A stretch of 64,000 bases of DNA, taken from assembly GCF_002211105.1 (NCBI RefSeq), contig NZ_JPUA01000034.1, positions 484,053 through 548,052 on the forward strand, given 5' to 3'. Origin of the DNA: Halomonas campaniensis (lineage in GTDB: Bacteria > Pseudomonadota > Gammaproteobacteria > Pseudomonadales > Halomonadaceae). Below, in pieces: positions 52,480-63,049 of this stretch. How positions within the stretch are numbered: the first letter of the stretch is position 1; every line of letters begins with the position of its first letter. The notes under the pieces were generated by a model, which was not told where the DNA came from, ran no database searches, and saw only the letters and a list, made by a program, of their open reading frames with translations. A program made the translations under genes and the position numbers.

Positions 52480-54723
52480 ATGCTGGCCTTATTGAAATTC
52501 TATTTTTCCCGCAGCACCAGGGTCGCTACATTTTCAGCGATCCTTTTTTTTCTTTCAGCGCTAACCACCGGTGGGGTTATTTATAACCGTCAGCATGCGC
52601 TGGAGAATCGGTTGCTCGAAAACTTGTTATGGGCCGGGTATCAGTTTGATCGAGAGGTGCGCGAATTGCGCCTCTCACTGTTCGAAACGGGTGCTGGAAA
52701 CGCGACGGTTGATGACGTGTTGCTGCGTTTTGAAATTCTCTTCAGCCGACAGTCACTTTTTTTTCAAGGTGAAATAGGAAAAATCGTGGCGAAACTTGAG
52801 GCTGTTGAGAAGATCTTTCAGCAAACTCAAACCCACATTTTAGAGATGGAAATCCTACTCGAAGCGGTATGGAACGACCCTGCTCAGTTAAATAGCGAAT
52901 TAACGGCTACTCTCCTGCAACAAACGGCTGAACTACAGCAACTCACCAGCAATATTTTGAACGAAACTAACGCCCATGTTTCCCAGATGCACAGTGAGGA
53001 ACACCGCACACTGACGCGTCTTTACGGGTTGGTGCTGTTGCTTATTGTATTGTTAATGTTTTCAGGTGGCATGCTGGTTCGCGCGCTGATTTTGGAAAGC
53101 CGTTCAAGTGATTACAAGGCACAGGCATTAGAAGCCAAAGGTAAAGAGCTTAACGAGGCCGCCAAGCAAGCAGAGAAAGCGAGCCTGGCAAAATCTGAGT
53201 TTATGGCGGTGATGAGCCATGAAATTAGAACCCCATTAAATGGCGTCGTAGGTATGGCGGATTTGTTAAGCGAGGAGGTTAAAACAACAAGTGCGAAGAC
53301 TTATCTCGCGGCGCTTAAGCGCAGCGCAGAGAGCCTACGCGCGGTGATCAACGATATTCTCGACTACACCAAAATTGAGTCGGGGCGCCTCGATCTGGAT
53401 CTCCAGCCGTTTGATCTCCACCAATGCATCGACCAGCTTTGTGAAAGCTATACTCTCCGCGAACCGAAGGCCCAGGTTGCTTTTAGTTATGTAATTGACC
53501 CCGCTTTACCCCGTTATGTGATGGGCGATATCGCTCGGCTGCGCCAAGTCATCATGAACTTACTTAATAACGCCTTGAAGTTCACAGAAGAGGGATTTGT
53601 TAAGTGCCAGGTAAAACCTCTTGGAGACGATAATATTTTAGTGGAGGTGCACGATACTGGCTGTGGTATCACGGAAGCGGATCAAGCGCAGCTCTTCTCG
53701 GCGTTCTCGCAAGTGGATACCTCCATGTCGCGTCGTCACGAAGGCACCGGGCTTGGGCTCGCAATCTGTAAGCGCTTAGTCGATGCCATGCAGGGCGAGA
53801 TAGGTGTTAATAGCCAGCAGGGGCTCGGCAGTCGATTCTGGTTCACCGTCAGCCTGCCGGAAACCGAACCTTTGACCATTTACCAAAGCGGGGAACACCT
53901 GCCAGCAATGACCCCCCATCACCATATCTTGGTGGTAGAAGATAATCCGCTTAATCAAACGGTGGCACGGGTCATGCTTGAGCGCCTTGGTCAGCAGGTG
54001 ACGGTTGCAGAGAACGGTCAGGAGGCGCTTGATCAGTTGAAAGCTGACCATGGTCGATTTGACTTGGTGTTAATGGATATGCAGATGCCCAAGCTGGATG
54101 GCACCGAAACCACTCAACGCTGGCGCGATTATGAAGCTGTGCATCAACTGCCTAAGCTGCCTGTAGTGGCGATGACCGCCAATGTGATGCCTGAGCACCG
54201 CGAGCGCTGCATGCAAAGCGGTATGGACGATATGATCCATAAGCCTTTTACCCGCGATGAGTTGCATCAGGTGATCTGCCGCTATATCTCAAACGACGAA
54301 AGCATGGATTCTGTCAGCATTCGCGCTGCTGCTCCTGCTAAAAAAACTGAATTGCTGGGCGATAGCGCCGGGGCAGTGCAAGTTCTCGATAAGCGTCTCT
54401 GCGAAGAGCTGCAAAGTACCTTTGAACCCAAGGCATTGGATGCGCTGCTAACTACGTTTTTAACGCGCCTTGATGAGCGTATCTCTCGTCTTAACGTCTA
54501 CTGGCAATCTGAGAACCGCCAAGCCTTGGGTCAAGAGGCGCATTCGTTGAAAGGGGCTGCGTCTTCTCTCGGCTGCTCAGCCATTGCTGAGCAAGCGAGC
54601 CAGTTGGAACAAACAGCGTTAACAGCTCCCATGGAAGAACTCGGCATTTACGTGGAACGATTGGCGGTACTGCAAGCCTCGACACAGCAGGCGTTACGGC
54701 GAGCAAGCATGCTCTCATTCTGA
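52480..54723 (+). CDS. Hybrid sensor histidine kinase (HisKA-HATPase-REC-Hpt)
   Basis: 747 residues: membrane helix about 15-36, periplasmic helical sensor 37-180, helix 182-205, HisKA with H247 in [12 protein letters not shown], HATPase with [13 protein letters not shown] and [12 protein letters not shown], receiver 482-600 with D533, and Hpt with H688 in [13 protein letters not shown]. This is a complete phosphorelay of the TorS/ArcB kind. The likely target is the divergent OmpR-type regulator. The 3' end overlaps the convergent EAL gene by 76 bp. Confidence 0.93.
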   Translation: MLALLKFYFSRSTRVATFSAILFFLSALTTGGVIYNRQHALENRLLENLLWAGYQFDREVRELRLSLFETGAGNATVDDVLLRFEILFSRQSLFFQGEIGKIVAKLEAVEKIFQQTQTHILEMEILLEAVWNDPAQLNSELTATLLQQTAELQQLTSNILNETNAHVSQMHSEEHRTLTRLYGLVLLLIVLLMFSGGMLVRALILESRSSDYKAQALEAKGKELNEAAKQAEKASLAKSEFMAVMSHEIRTPLNGVVGMADLLSEEVKTTSAKTYLAALKRSAESLRAVINDILDYTKIESGRLDLDLQPFDLHQCIDQLCESYTLREPKAQVAFSYVIDPALPRYVMGDIARLRQVIMNLLNNALKFTEEGFVKCQVKPLGDDNILVEVHDTGCGITEADQAQLFSAFSQVDTSMSRRHEGTGLGLAICKRLVDAMQGEIGVNSQQGLGSRFWFTVSLPETEPLTIYQSGEHLPAMTPHHHILVVEDNPLNQTVARVMLERLGQQVTVAENGQEALDQLKADHGRFDLVLMDMQMPKLDGTETTQRWRDYEAVHQLPKLPVVAMTANVMPEHRERCMQSGMDDMIHKPFTRDELHQVICRYISNDESMDSVSIRAAAPAKKTELLGDSAGAVQVLDKRLCEELQSTFEPKALDALLTTFLTRLDERISRLNVYWQSENRQALGQEAHSLKGAASSLGCSAIAEQASQLEQTALTAPMEELGIYVERLAVLQASTQQALRRASMLSF

Positions 54724-55895
54724 GCCGTCATTGCATGGGTTTGTGAACGCTCACACATCCAGGCGCTAAAGGCAGCCGCGGTGAGTGGCCGAGAAATGAA
54801 GTACCCCTGGCCGACTGCGCAACCCGCTTCGACCAAAATGGCGTGTTGTGCTGCTGTTTCGATCCCTTCGGTGACTACCGTCAGCCCAAGGCGTTTGCCT
54901 AAGTCGATAATCGATTCTGTAATCACCAGTGCATCCTGATCCTGGTCGATCAGTGAGACAAAGCTACGGTCAATTTTAAGCTCGCTGAAAGGCAGCCGAT
55001 AGAGCTGTGTCAGTGATGAGTGACCGGTACCAAAATCATCTAACGCCAGTTTGCAGCCCCGTTGCCGCAACGCTTTGAGCACGTAGCAAGCGTAGCTCAA
55101 ACACTCAACCCCGACCGTTTCGGTGAGCTCCAGGGTGATCTTGCTAAGAACAGCCTGGTGCTCTTGGGTGAGTTGATCAAACACTTCCAGAACGCCCTCT
55201 GCCTGAATAAAGGCCGCCGGTATATTAATCGAGATGTTTAAGTCCCACCCTTGCGACAGCCACTGGGCTTGTTGCTTCATGGCAAGCTCAATAACGTACC
55301 AAGTTAGCGGTAGAATCAGACCGTTTTGCTCTGCTAGAGGAATAAAGCTATTGGGGTAGAGCACGCCACGTTGAGGATCTTGCCAGCGAACCAGTGCTTC
55401 AACGCCAATGACCTGACCTTGTTGAGTGCCTTGCTGGAGGTTTATTTGGGGTTGAAAAGCTAGAAATAGCTGTTGTTCACGTATGGCCTTCGCCAATTCA
55501 TCGCCTGTAGGCGCTTTGGGCGCTTTTTTTAATGGCCCAAGGAATGTCGTTAGACCGGTGAGCAGCTTGGATTTAGATAGGAAACCTAGCATTTTCAAGC
55601 TTTTTGCTTCACCTGCTGCAAGAGCATGAGCGGCAGTTTCTTCCGTGCAACTACTAATTAATAAAATTGAAGCGTTTAAGCGTAAATCATACAAATATTC
55701 CAGAATATCAAAGCTGGTAAACTCACCTAGATCGATATCAAGCAAGATCAGCTCGACATTGAGCAGGTCAGGTTGGCGCACCAGCTCGCCCAAACTACTT
55801 GCCGTCATCACCTGATAACCGTGCTGGCGTAATAGCATTCTGCCCAAGAGTTGGACGTTACAATCATCATCAATAATTAAAGCATCAGACAGCAT
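54648..55895 (-). CDS. REC-EAL protein, cyclic-di-GMP phosphodiesterase
   Basis: 415 residues. The N-terminal receiver domain (1-125) has DDDCN and the acceptor Asp in LILLDIDLG. The EAL domain (about 135-385) keeps the catalytic residues: E-A-L in [38 protein letters not shown] and [10 protein letters not shown]. It should hydrolyse c-di-GMP on a phosphorylation cue. The last 30 or so residues (after WMCERSQ) are not part of the EAL fold and are encoded opposite the 3' end of the kinase gene. Confidence 0.9.
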   Translation of the reverse strand: MLSDALIIDDDCNVQLLGRMLLRQHGYQVMTASSLGELVRQPDLLNVELILLDIDLGEFTSFDILEYLYDLRLNASILLISSCTEETAAHALAAGEAKSLKMLGFLSKSKLLTGLTTFLGPLKKAPKAPTGDELAKAIREQQLFLAFQPQINLQQGTQQGQVIGVEALVRWQDPQRGVLYPNSFIPLAEQNGLILPLTWYVIELAMKQQAQWLSQGWDLNISINIPAAFIQAEGVLEVFDQLTQEHQAVLSKITLELTETVGVECLSYACYVLKALRQRGCKLALDDFGTGHSSLTQLYRLPFSELKIDRSFVSLIDQDQDALVITESIIDLGKRLGLTVVTEGIETAAQHAILVEAGCAVGQGYFISRPLTAAAFSAWMCERSQTHAMTAQNESMLARRNACCVEACSTANRST

Positions 55896-56040
55896 ACGTG
55901 TACCTTTGATGATTACGATGAGCGGCTGTGGTTAGACAAAGCGCTTGCTAAAATGGATACGCATTATATAAGTCGGTAATAAACCTTCCTTGGGCTCAGC
56001 GTAAGCCCAAGGAAGCATCAAGAACTCTAAGGGAGATCGC

Positions 56041-57717
56041 TTAGAATGACTCCCACTCAGGTTGCTGTGAGCTCGGCATACGACGCGGGGCAGCAGGCGT
56101 AGGCGAGGGCTTATTCGTCGTAGAGGCAAGGGCTGCTTTAGTAAGGGCTGGTTGCTGGTGGGTATTACTGAGCTTGAACGCCCCCACTAGCACACCCAGC
56201 CGGTCGGCTTGCTCTCTTAGCTCCGCCGCGGCAGCGCTGGACTCTTCCACCATGGAGGCATTGTGTTGGGTCATACTATCCAACTCGTTGACCGCGTCGT
56301 TGACTTGCCCTATACCCACACTCTGCTCTTTTGCACCGGCGCTAATTTCGGCAATTACATCGGCTACGCGCTCGATGCTTTTCACCATCTCCTGCATAGT
56401 GACGCCAACTTGCTTCACCTGGTCAACACCGGATTTTGTGCGACTTAATGAGGTATTGATCAGCGTGGCAATATTTTTGGACGCATCACTGGAGCGGCTG
56501 GCCAAGATACGTACCTCTTGGGCGACCACCGCAAAGCCACGACCATGCTCACCTGCGCGGGCGGCCTCTACCGATGCATTCAGCGCCAGGATATTGGTTT
56601 GAAAAGCAATACTGTCAATTAGGCTGACGATATTACTGATTTCAGATGACGAGTCATTAATGGTATCCATGGTTTGCTCAACGCTGTGCATGGAGTGCAA
56701 GCCCTGCTGAGCGAGGTCGCGGGTTGAAAGCGCCAGTTGGTCGGCCTGCTGGGCAGAGTCAGAGGCGTTGTTGACCACCGCCGCAATTTCCTCCATTGAA
56801 GCAGAGGTCTGCTGTAAATTCGCAGCAGCTTGTTCTGTGCGTGTTGCAAGCTCCTGACTGCCTTTAGCAATTTCATTTGAGGCATGCTGTAGACTAACAG
56901 TACTGCTGCTAACTGACTGTAGCGTATCGTCAATACGTTTAATGAAGGCGTCGAACTGTTGTGCCAACTCACCAATTTCATCACGGCGTTGGCTCTCAAT
57001 CCGCGCGGTTAAATCGCCATCACCTTCGGTGATCTCCTTAATACGCCCACTGATTTGACGGATAGCGCGAGACATCATTAGCGGCCCTAATAGCGCAATC
57101 AGTGTCGCCACAATAAAAATAATTAATGCAATTATAATAGTGGATGTTTGCTGTACTTGAATTCTATCAACCACAGCTGCTTCCGCTTGATTAATAGCTG
57201 TCTCAATATTCATTCCTGACACATCATATACATCGCGTAGTGCATTAAAGTTATCTAGTGATGAGCCGGAAAGTGTTGTTAGTGCTGCTGCTGTATTGCC
57301 GTTTTGATGCAGCTCAAAAACACGTGTTGCCTCTTGTTGCCAATCGCTATACAACGTTTCAAAGTTGGCTAGTTGCGTGGTTAACTCTGGGTAGTCCCGC
57401 ATATATTCGGCATAGCGATGCATGCGATCGTAAGCCTGTTGTGAATTCTCTTTGAATTCAGCGATTAGCTCCGGTGCGCGCTCTGTGCCTGGGTCTGCTA
57501 ATAGATACTCGATCTCAGCTACACGAGCTTGGTACAGGTCTCTATCGGCATTGAGTACAGTGGAGCTAGCAGGAATATAATTTTTAATAAACGTGTCTAG
57601 CCGACCCTTTACCATGTTAACGAGCAGTGCGTCGGCGACCACAATAGCCAGTAGTGCTAACGCAACGCTGATAAAGGCAAGAGCATATTTCACTTTTATC
57701 TGATGAAGACGGTTCAT
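56041..57717 (-). CDS. Methyl-accepting chemotaxis protein with CheR/CheB tether
   Basis: 558 residues from the ATG at 57717 (AGGAG 8 bases upstream). Helix about 11-33, a four-helix-bundle-like periplasmic domain about 35-190, helix about 195-218, HAMP about 220-272, then a methylation and signalling domain with the conserved hairpin tip (IDSIAFQTNILALNASVEAA followed by RAGEHGRGFAVVA). The protein ends in EWESF, the xWxxF pentapeptide that docks CheR and CheB. The ligand is unknown. A monocistronic gene. Confidence 0.94.
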   Translation of the reverse strand: MNRLHQIKVKYALAFISVALALLAIVVADALLVNMVKGRLDTFIKNYIPASSTVLNADRDLYQARVAEIEYLLADPGTERAPELIAEFKENSQQAYDRMHRYAEYMRDYPELTTQLANFETLYSDWQQEATRVFELHQNGNTAAALTTLSGSSLDNFNALRDVYDVSGMNIETAINQAEAAVVDRIQVQQTSTIIIALIIFIVATLIALLGPLMMSRAIRQISGRIKEITEGDGDLTARIESQRRDEIGELAQQFDAFIKRIDDTLQSVSSSTVSLQHASNEIAKGSQELATRTEQAAANLQQTSASMEEIAAVVNNASDSAQQADQLALSTRDLAQQGLHSMHSVEQTMDTINDSSSEISNIVSLIDSIAFQTNILALNASVEAARAGEHGRGFAVVAQEVRILASRSSDASKNIATLINTSLSRTKSGVDQVKQVGVTMQEMVKSIERVADVIAEISAGAKEQSVGIGQVNDAVNELDSMTQHNASMVEESSAAAAELREQADRLGVLVGAFKLSNTHQQPALTKAALASTTNKPSPTPAAPRRMPSSQQPEWESF

Positions 57718-57884
57718 ATGTGTCACTCCTGTTGTAGTGTAAAACCATGAGAGCACATTACCTTTAAAGCATTAGAAGGGTCGACAGATTTATAAGACCT
57801 GTGACGTTTGTTCACGTTCGGCTTTTAATTAGCAGGGTAATGATTTGAGCATAGTTATAATAAGAATTATTAACTTTGAAGTGG

Positions 57885-59738
57885 CTATTTATAACCCGCC
57901 GCCTGGAGTTGAAATAGTTTTGCATAGCGCCCCGCAGTGGCCAGGAGTTCTTCATGGGTGCCGCGTTCAATAATATGTCCTTGATCAATAACCAGAATGA
58001 GATCAGCGCTGCGTACTGTGGAAAAGCGATGGGAGATCAAAATCGCCATTTTATCGCGGCTGTGCTCGCGAAAGCGGGCAAATATTTCGGCTTCTGCGGC
58101 GGCATCCATGGCGGCGGTGGGTTCATCCAGCACCAAGATGTCAGCATTTTCGCGCATATAAGCCCTTGAGAGAGCAATTTTTTGCCACTGGCCGCCGGAG
58201 AGCTCCTGACCATTTTTAAACCAGCGGCCAAGCTGGGTTTGGTAGCCGCTGGCCATGTTGGTAATAAACGCATCCGCCATGCCGTGACGGGCGGCATTCT
58301 GCCAACGTTCTTGGTCGTTAAAAGCATAGGTATCGCCGACGCCAAGGTTCTCGCCCACCTGCAATTGATAGCGTACGAAGTCCTGAAAAATAACGCCGGT
58401 GCGTTCGCGTAGTGCTTGGGTACTCCAATCCCGCAGGTCGCTACCATCTAACAGAATTCGCCCCTGAGTAGGGTGATAGAGCCGTGTGAGCAGTTTGATC
58501 AGGGTAGTCTTACCTGAGCCATTCTCGCCAACTAAGGCCAGGCTCTGCCCAGGGCAGAGGTGCAGCGAGATATCGTGAAGCACATCAGCGCCGCCAGGGT
58601 AGGAGAAGCTAACATGCTCAAAGCGTAGGCCGTCGCCAGGTAGTACACCCTGGGTGAGTGTGCCGTTCTCGCTCTCTACCGGTTGCTCTAGATACTCGTA
58701 AAGGTTCGACAGATAGAGGTTGTCCTCGTACATGCCGCTGATCGCGGTCAGGCTGGCGGATAGGGCGGCTTGGCCCTGTTTAAACACCATGAGGTACATG
58801 GTCATCTGTCCCAGGGTAAGTACCCCGGCAATCGTTTCAATGACCACCCAGGCGTAGGCGGCATAAAAGGTTAACGTGCCCAGTAGGCCGAGCAGAAACC
58901 CCCAGCTCTCTCGGCGCAGCGTTAGACGACGATCCTCAGCAAAAAGCTGGGTAAAAATATCCCGGTAGCGCTTAAGAAAGAGTCCTTCAAGGCCAAACAG
59001 CTTGACCTCTTTAATGCTATCTTCCCTTGCCAGCACCGTCTCTAAATAGATCTGCATACGGGTTTGCGGTGAGCGCCAGCGAAACAGCCGAAAGGCATCG
59101 CCCGAGAATTTGGCCTCTGAGATAAATACCGGCAGGGCACCGGCCACCAAGATCAGTAGCGCCCAGGGGGAAAACTGCACCAGTAGCACGGCGAAGCTAC
59201 CCAGCGAGATAGCATTTTGCAGCAAGCCGAAGGTTTTATTCACCAGCGCAAGCGGGCGCGTAGACGCTTCACGTCGCGCTCGGGTGAGCTGGTCGTAAAG
59301 CTCAGAGTCTTCAAACTGGCTGAGTGACAGCTGGCCGGCTTTCTCCAGGATCATCACATTGACCTTCTGCCCCAGCAGCGCACGCAGCAGCGACTGCTGG
59401 GCTGCAAGGCCCCGCTGAGCCAGAGCAATAAACCCAATAATCACGGCCTCAATACCCACTAGCGTTAGCACCGGCGTAATGGACGCTAGCAGGTTGGGAT
59501 CAGTGGCTGCCTGGTGGGCCTCCATGGCACTCACTACCCCATCCACAATCAGTTGCCCCACCCAGGCGGCCACGGCAGGCAGAACCCCAGCGACCAGGGT
59601 ACACAGTGCCAAGCCAAGCATCATCCAACGAGAGGTTTCCCAGACTAAGCCAAGTGCGCGACGGCTATAACGAAATACACCAAAAAAGCCGCTTAGCGGT
59701 GAGGATGAGGAGGTTTGAGAAGAGGGCGGCGGTGACAT
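57885..59738 (-). CDS. ABC transporter, fused permease and ATPase (exporter type)
   Basis: 617 residues. The N-terminal half has six membrane segments (to about residue 340). The C-terminal ATPase has Walker A GENGSGKTTLIKLL, signature LSGGQWQKIALSRA, Walker B ILVLDEPTAAMD and the switch His in LISHRFSTVR. It is a homodimeric exporter of unknown substrate (lipid, peptide or drug). There is no clear Shine-Dalgarno at the ATG. A single gene. Confidence 0.9.
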   Translation of the reverse strand: MSPPPSSQTSSSSPLSGFFGVFRYSRRALGLVWETSRWMMLGLALCTLVAGVLPAVAAWVGQLIVDGVVSAMEAHQAATDPNLLASITPVLTLVGIEAVIIGFIALAQRGLAAQQSLLRALLGQKVNVMILEKAGQLSLSQFEDSELYDQLTRARREASTRPLALVNKTFGLLQNAISLGSFAVLLVQFSPWALLILVAGALPVFISEAKFSGDAFRLFRWRSPQTRMQIYLETVLAREDSIKEVKLFGLEGLFLKRYRDIFTQLFAEDRRLTLRRESWGFLLGLLGTLTFYAAYAWVVIETIAGVLTLGQMTMYLMVFKQGQAALSASLTAISGMYEDNLYLSNLYEYLEQPVESENGTLTQGVLPGDGLRFEHVSFSYPGGADVLHDISLHLCPGQSLALVGENGSGKTTLIKLLTRLYHPTQGRILLDGSDLRDWSTQALRERTGVIFQDFVRYQLQVGENLGVGDTYAFNDQERWQNAARHGMADAFITNMASGYQTQLGRWFKNGQELSGGQWQKIALSRAYMRENADILVLDEPTAAMDAAAEAEIFARFREHSRDKMAILISHRFSTVRSADLILVIDQGHIIERGTHEELLATAGRYAKLFQLQAAGYK

Positions 59739-59813
59739 AGTGAAAAAGGCAGAACTCTAATAAAAAAAGAGCAGCCATAATGCGGTGATTGAGAGGAGAT
59801 AGCCAGCTAACAA

Positions 59814-59844
59814 CCGCCGGTTGCCTTCAACGGCAACACGGCGG
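59814..59844 (-). terminator. Hairpin downstream of the gamma-glutamyltransferase gene
   Basis: CCGCCG-TTGCC and GGCAA-CGGCGG pair with a one-base bulge, 24 bp after the ggt stop on the minus strand. The T run is weak. Confidence 0.45.
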
Positions 59845-59867
59845 AAAGTCAGTTTAGTGGATAGGCG

Positions 59868-61475
59868 TTACCAGGGAAGCACAGCCCCATCGGTGCGTGG
59901 TTCGGTGCCGCCTTGGAGTACCCCGGTGTCAGGATGACGAAGAATGATTTGGCCACGGCCAAAGCTGATTGAGTCGGCGACTTTGACGATGTCGTGGCCG
60001 CGGCGTGCCAAGGCCAGTGCTAAGTGATTGGGGAAATCGGCCTCAACTTCGATGGTTTTGCCTTTGGTCCATTTCCAACGGGGCATATCCAGCGCCGCTT
60101 GAGGATTCAGTTGATCCTCAAGCATGGCCGTTACCACCTGCACATGGCCCTGGGGCTGCATATAGCCCCCCATCACGCCAAACGGCCCAACGGCTTGGTT
60201 ATCTTTGGTGATAAAGCCAGGGATGATGGTGTGGTAGGTGCGTTTGCCAGGTGCCAGTGCATTAGGGTGTTGTGGATCCAAGGAGAACGACCAGCCGCGG
60301 TTTTGCAGGCTGATGCCGGTTCCTGGCACCACCATGCCCGAACCAAAGCCTTTGAAATTACTCTGAATCAGCGACACCATATTGCCTTCGCTGTCAGCTG
60401 TTGCAAGATACACCGTGCCGCCTTTAATTGGATTGCCGTGTACCGGATCGACCGCCTGTTCGCCAATCAGCGCTGCTCGCGCTTTCAAATAGTCGTCGTC
60501 CAACATTTGATCAATCGTAGGGCGCATCGCGCCTAGATCGGTAACGTGCGCGAAGCCATCCACGTAGGCCAGTTTGGTGGCTTCGATACGGCGGTGAAGT
60601 GTTTCAACCGGGTCGGAACCCTCTGCGCCTAAGTGCTCAAGCATACCCAGCGCTTGCAGCACTATCATGCCACTGCCGTTGGGGGGGATCTCCCAAATAT
60701 CGTGGCCTTTGTAGCGAACGCTAATCGGATCTACCCACTCCGGTTGGTAAGCAGCCAGATCTTCTTTGCTTAGCAGCCCGCCATGTTCCCGGGAGAAGGT
60801 GTCGATGGCTTCGGCCAGCTCGCCTTCGTAAAATGCTTTAGCGTGGGTGTCAGCAATGGCTTTTAGGCTTTTTGCATGGCCTTCAGAGCGCCATAGCTCA
60901 CCCGCCTCAGGCGCTCGACCTTCGGGGGCAAAGGTATCAAACCAAGGTTTGAAAGAGGCATCGTTATAGGCTGAATAGGTATTGAAAGCCTCCTTCCACA
61001 TTTGATGAATAACGGGAGAGACGGGAAAACCTTCATCGGCCAGCGCAATGGCAGGCGCTAGCAGTTCAGCGAATGGCAGCTTGCCGAAGCGCTCAGAGAG
61101 CGCCGCCCAGGCAGCGGGGGCTCCAGGAACTGTGACAGGCAGCATACCGTGATTGGGCACTGCATCATGGCCGAGTGCTTTCAGCGCTTCAATGGTCGCC
61201 GCTTGTGGCGCAGGGCCACTGGCATTAAGGCCATGTAGCTTGCCGTCGACCCAGACAATTGCAAAGGCATCGCTGCCGATCCCATTGGAGGTGGGTTCGA
61301 CCACCGTTAGCGCCGCCGCTGTCGCAATGGCGGCATCAATGGCGTTACCTCCTTGCTGCAGTATGTTAATACCCACTTGTGCCGCTAATGGCTGGGAGGT
61401 GGCGACCATGCCACGTTTACCGAAGGTGGCCATCCGGCGCGAGGCGCTGGGATAATAGAGTGCATCTTGTTGCAT
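59868..61475 (-). CDS. Gamma-glutamyltransferase family protein
   Basis: About 535 residues of the Ntn-hydrolase GGT family: GGNAIDAAIATAAALTVVEPTSNGIGSDAF, IPPNGSGMIVLQALGMLE, and the autoprocessing Thr in KGGTVYLATADSEGNMVS. There is no signal peptide, so it may be cytoplasmic, as for acylase-like relatives. The ATG at 61475, with AAGGA upstream, lies 47 bp after tctA-4, whereas the longer frame to 61547 would overlap tctA. The TTT operon probably imports its substrate or a product. Confidence 0.85.
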   Translation of the reverse strand: MQQDALYYPSASRRMATFGKRGMVATSQPLAAQVGINILQQGGNAIDAAIATAAALTVVEPTSNGIGSDAFAIVWVDGKLHGLNASGPAPQAATIEALKALGHDAVPNHGMLPVTVPGAPAAWAALSERFGKLPFAELLAPAIALADEGFPVSPVIHQMWKEAFNTYSAYNDASFKPWFDTFAPEGRAPEAGELWRSEGHAKSLKAIADTHAKAFYEGELAEAIDTFSREHGGLLSKEDLAAYQPEWVDPISVRYKGHDIWEIPPNGSGMIVLQALGMLEHLGAEGSDPVETLHRRIEATKLAYVDGFAHVTDLGAMRPTIDQMLDDDYLKARAALIGEQAVDPVHGNPIKGGTVYLATADSEGNMVSLIQSNFKGFGSGMVVPGTGISLQNRGWSFSLDPQHPNALAPGKRTYHTIIPGFITKDNQAVGPFGVMGGYMQPQGHVQVVTAMLEDQLNPQAALDMPRWKWTKGKTIEVEADFPNHLALALARRGHDIVKVADSISFGRGQIILRHPDTGVLQGGTEPRTDGAVLPW

Positions 61476-61521
61476 GCCAGAGTTCCTTTTGAACGGAGTT
61501 GTCAAATAGCCTAGTAATGTC

Positions 61522-63036
61522 CTAAATGTTTTCCCGCTGAGCGGCATTTTTTAACCGCTGAATCTTGCGATCCTGATAGAGCGAAAACAAAATCGAAGCG
61601 ACGGCTAATGCCAGGAAAAGCGCAGAGAGAGGCCGGGTTAAAAACGTCAACCAGCTTTCGTTAAGCTCTAGGGCGCGGAATAGCTGACGCTCAAGGTTGT
61701 CGCCAAGTACCACACCGAGTATCAGAGGCGTTAGAGGAACGTCTGCTTTCCACAGCAGGTAGCCGATGATGCCGAAGATAAACAGCACCCAAATATCAAA
61801 CAGGTTGTTATTCAGGGCGTAAGCGCCAATGGCGCACAGCATTAGTACGACGGGAACGAGGATCTGTTGGGGGATTAACGATATTTTGGCGAACCAGCGC
61901 ACTAGCAGCAGGTTGCAAAGCACCATGACGACCGCACCGATGAGCAGGCTGGTATAAATAGCACCCACTAATACGGGGTTCTGCTCAAACATCATGGGCC
62001 CCGGCGTAATGCCGTGCAGAATTAGTACACCCATCATGATCGCCATCGGCAAATCGCCCGGTATGCCCAAGGCAAGCGTGGGCACAAAAGCGCCGCCCGC
62101 CACCGCACTGTTGGAGGCTTCAGAAGCCACAATGCCACTCGGCGTACCGGTACCAAACTCTTCCGGATGTCGGGAGAATTTTTTCGCTTGGTCGTAACTC
62201 AAGAAGTTGGCAACGGTGCCGCCGGTGCCAGGGAGCGCCCCCACTAAGCTGCCAATCAGCGATGAGCGAAGGGTATTGAGCTTTTGCCCCGCCATATCTT
62301 TGAGTATCAGGCCGTAGGGAATGGTGACATTGGTATCGATTTTTTTTGCGTCGCTTTTCTCATCCTTCAGCTTTTCGATATTGCCAAGCAGTTGTGAGAA
62401 GGCAAAGATGCCGATCATCACGGGCAGGATTTCAAACCCAGAGCCCATTGCAGGTAGGCCAAAGTCAAAGCGCAGGTTGCTGTTGCGGTCATAGCCAACG
62501 GTGGTGACCAAGAGGCCTAACGCCGCGGCCATCAGCCCTTTGAGCAGCGCGCCACTTGAAAGCCCGGCTACCAGCGTCAGGGCGAAAACGATTAATGCGG
62601 TGATTTCCCAAGGGCGGAAGTTCATGCTGAAACGGGCAATCAGTGGGCCGAAAAAGACCAGCACTGCCACGCTGATCAGCGTACCTAGAAAAGACGATGC
62701 AACGCCGATGCCCAAGGCGCGGCCAGGTTCGCCTTTTTGTGCCATTGGATAGCCATCATAAACGGTGGTAATCGATGAGGGCGTGCCAGGTATACCCAGC
62801 ATGACGCCAGACACAATACCGCCAGAGTAGCCACCCACAAACACACCGACCATCAGCGATACGCCGCTTACCGGATCCATGGCAAACGTGAACGGGAAGA
62901 CCACCAAGATAGCCATGGTGACGGTAAAACCAGGAATACTCCCGCCAACAATCCCAAACAGTACGCCAATGATGATCAAGCCCAAGACCGATGGCGTGCC
63001 GACCTCAGCGAGCGCTTGGAGAAAAAAGTTGGTCAT
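61522..63036 (-). CDS. TTT transporter large membrane subunit (TctA family), system 4
   Basis: 504 residues, polytopic, with GGSIPGFTVTMAILVVFPFTF, MLGIPGTPSS, ALPGTGGTVANFLSYDQA and SNSAVAGGAFVPTLALGIPG. It lies 13 bp after tctB-4 and is followed by the gamma-glutamyltransferase gene. It is not linked to the aldarate operators. Confidence 0.92.
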   Translation of the reverse strand: MTNFFLQALAEVGTPSVLGLIIIGVLFGIVGGSIPGFTVTMAILVVFPFTFAMDPVSGVSLMVGVFVGGYSGGIVSGVMLGIPGTPSSITTVYDGYPMAQKGEPGRALGIGVASSFLGTLISVAVLVFFGPLIARFSMNFRPWEITALIVFALTLVAGLSSGALLKGLMAAALGLLVTTVGYDRNSNLRFDFGLPAMGSGFEILPVMIGIFAFSQLLGNIEKLKDEKSDAKKIDTNVTIPYGLILKDMAGQKLNTLRSSLIGSLVGALPGTGGTVANFLSYDQAKKFSRHPEEFGTGTPSGIVASEASNSAVAGGAFVPTLALGIPGDLPMAIMMGVLILHGITPGPMMFEQNPVLVGAIYTSLLIGAVVMVLCNLLLVRWFAKISLIPQQILVPVVLMLCAIGAYALNNNLFDIWVLFIFGIIGYLLWKADVPLTPLILGVVLGDNLERQLFRALELNESWLTFLTRPLSALFLALAVASILFSLYQDRKIQRLKNAAQRENI

Positions 63037-63049
63037 TATTTACTCCAGG

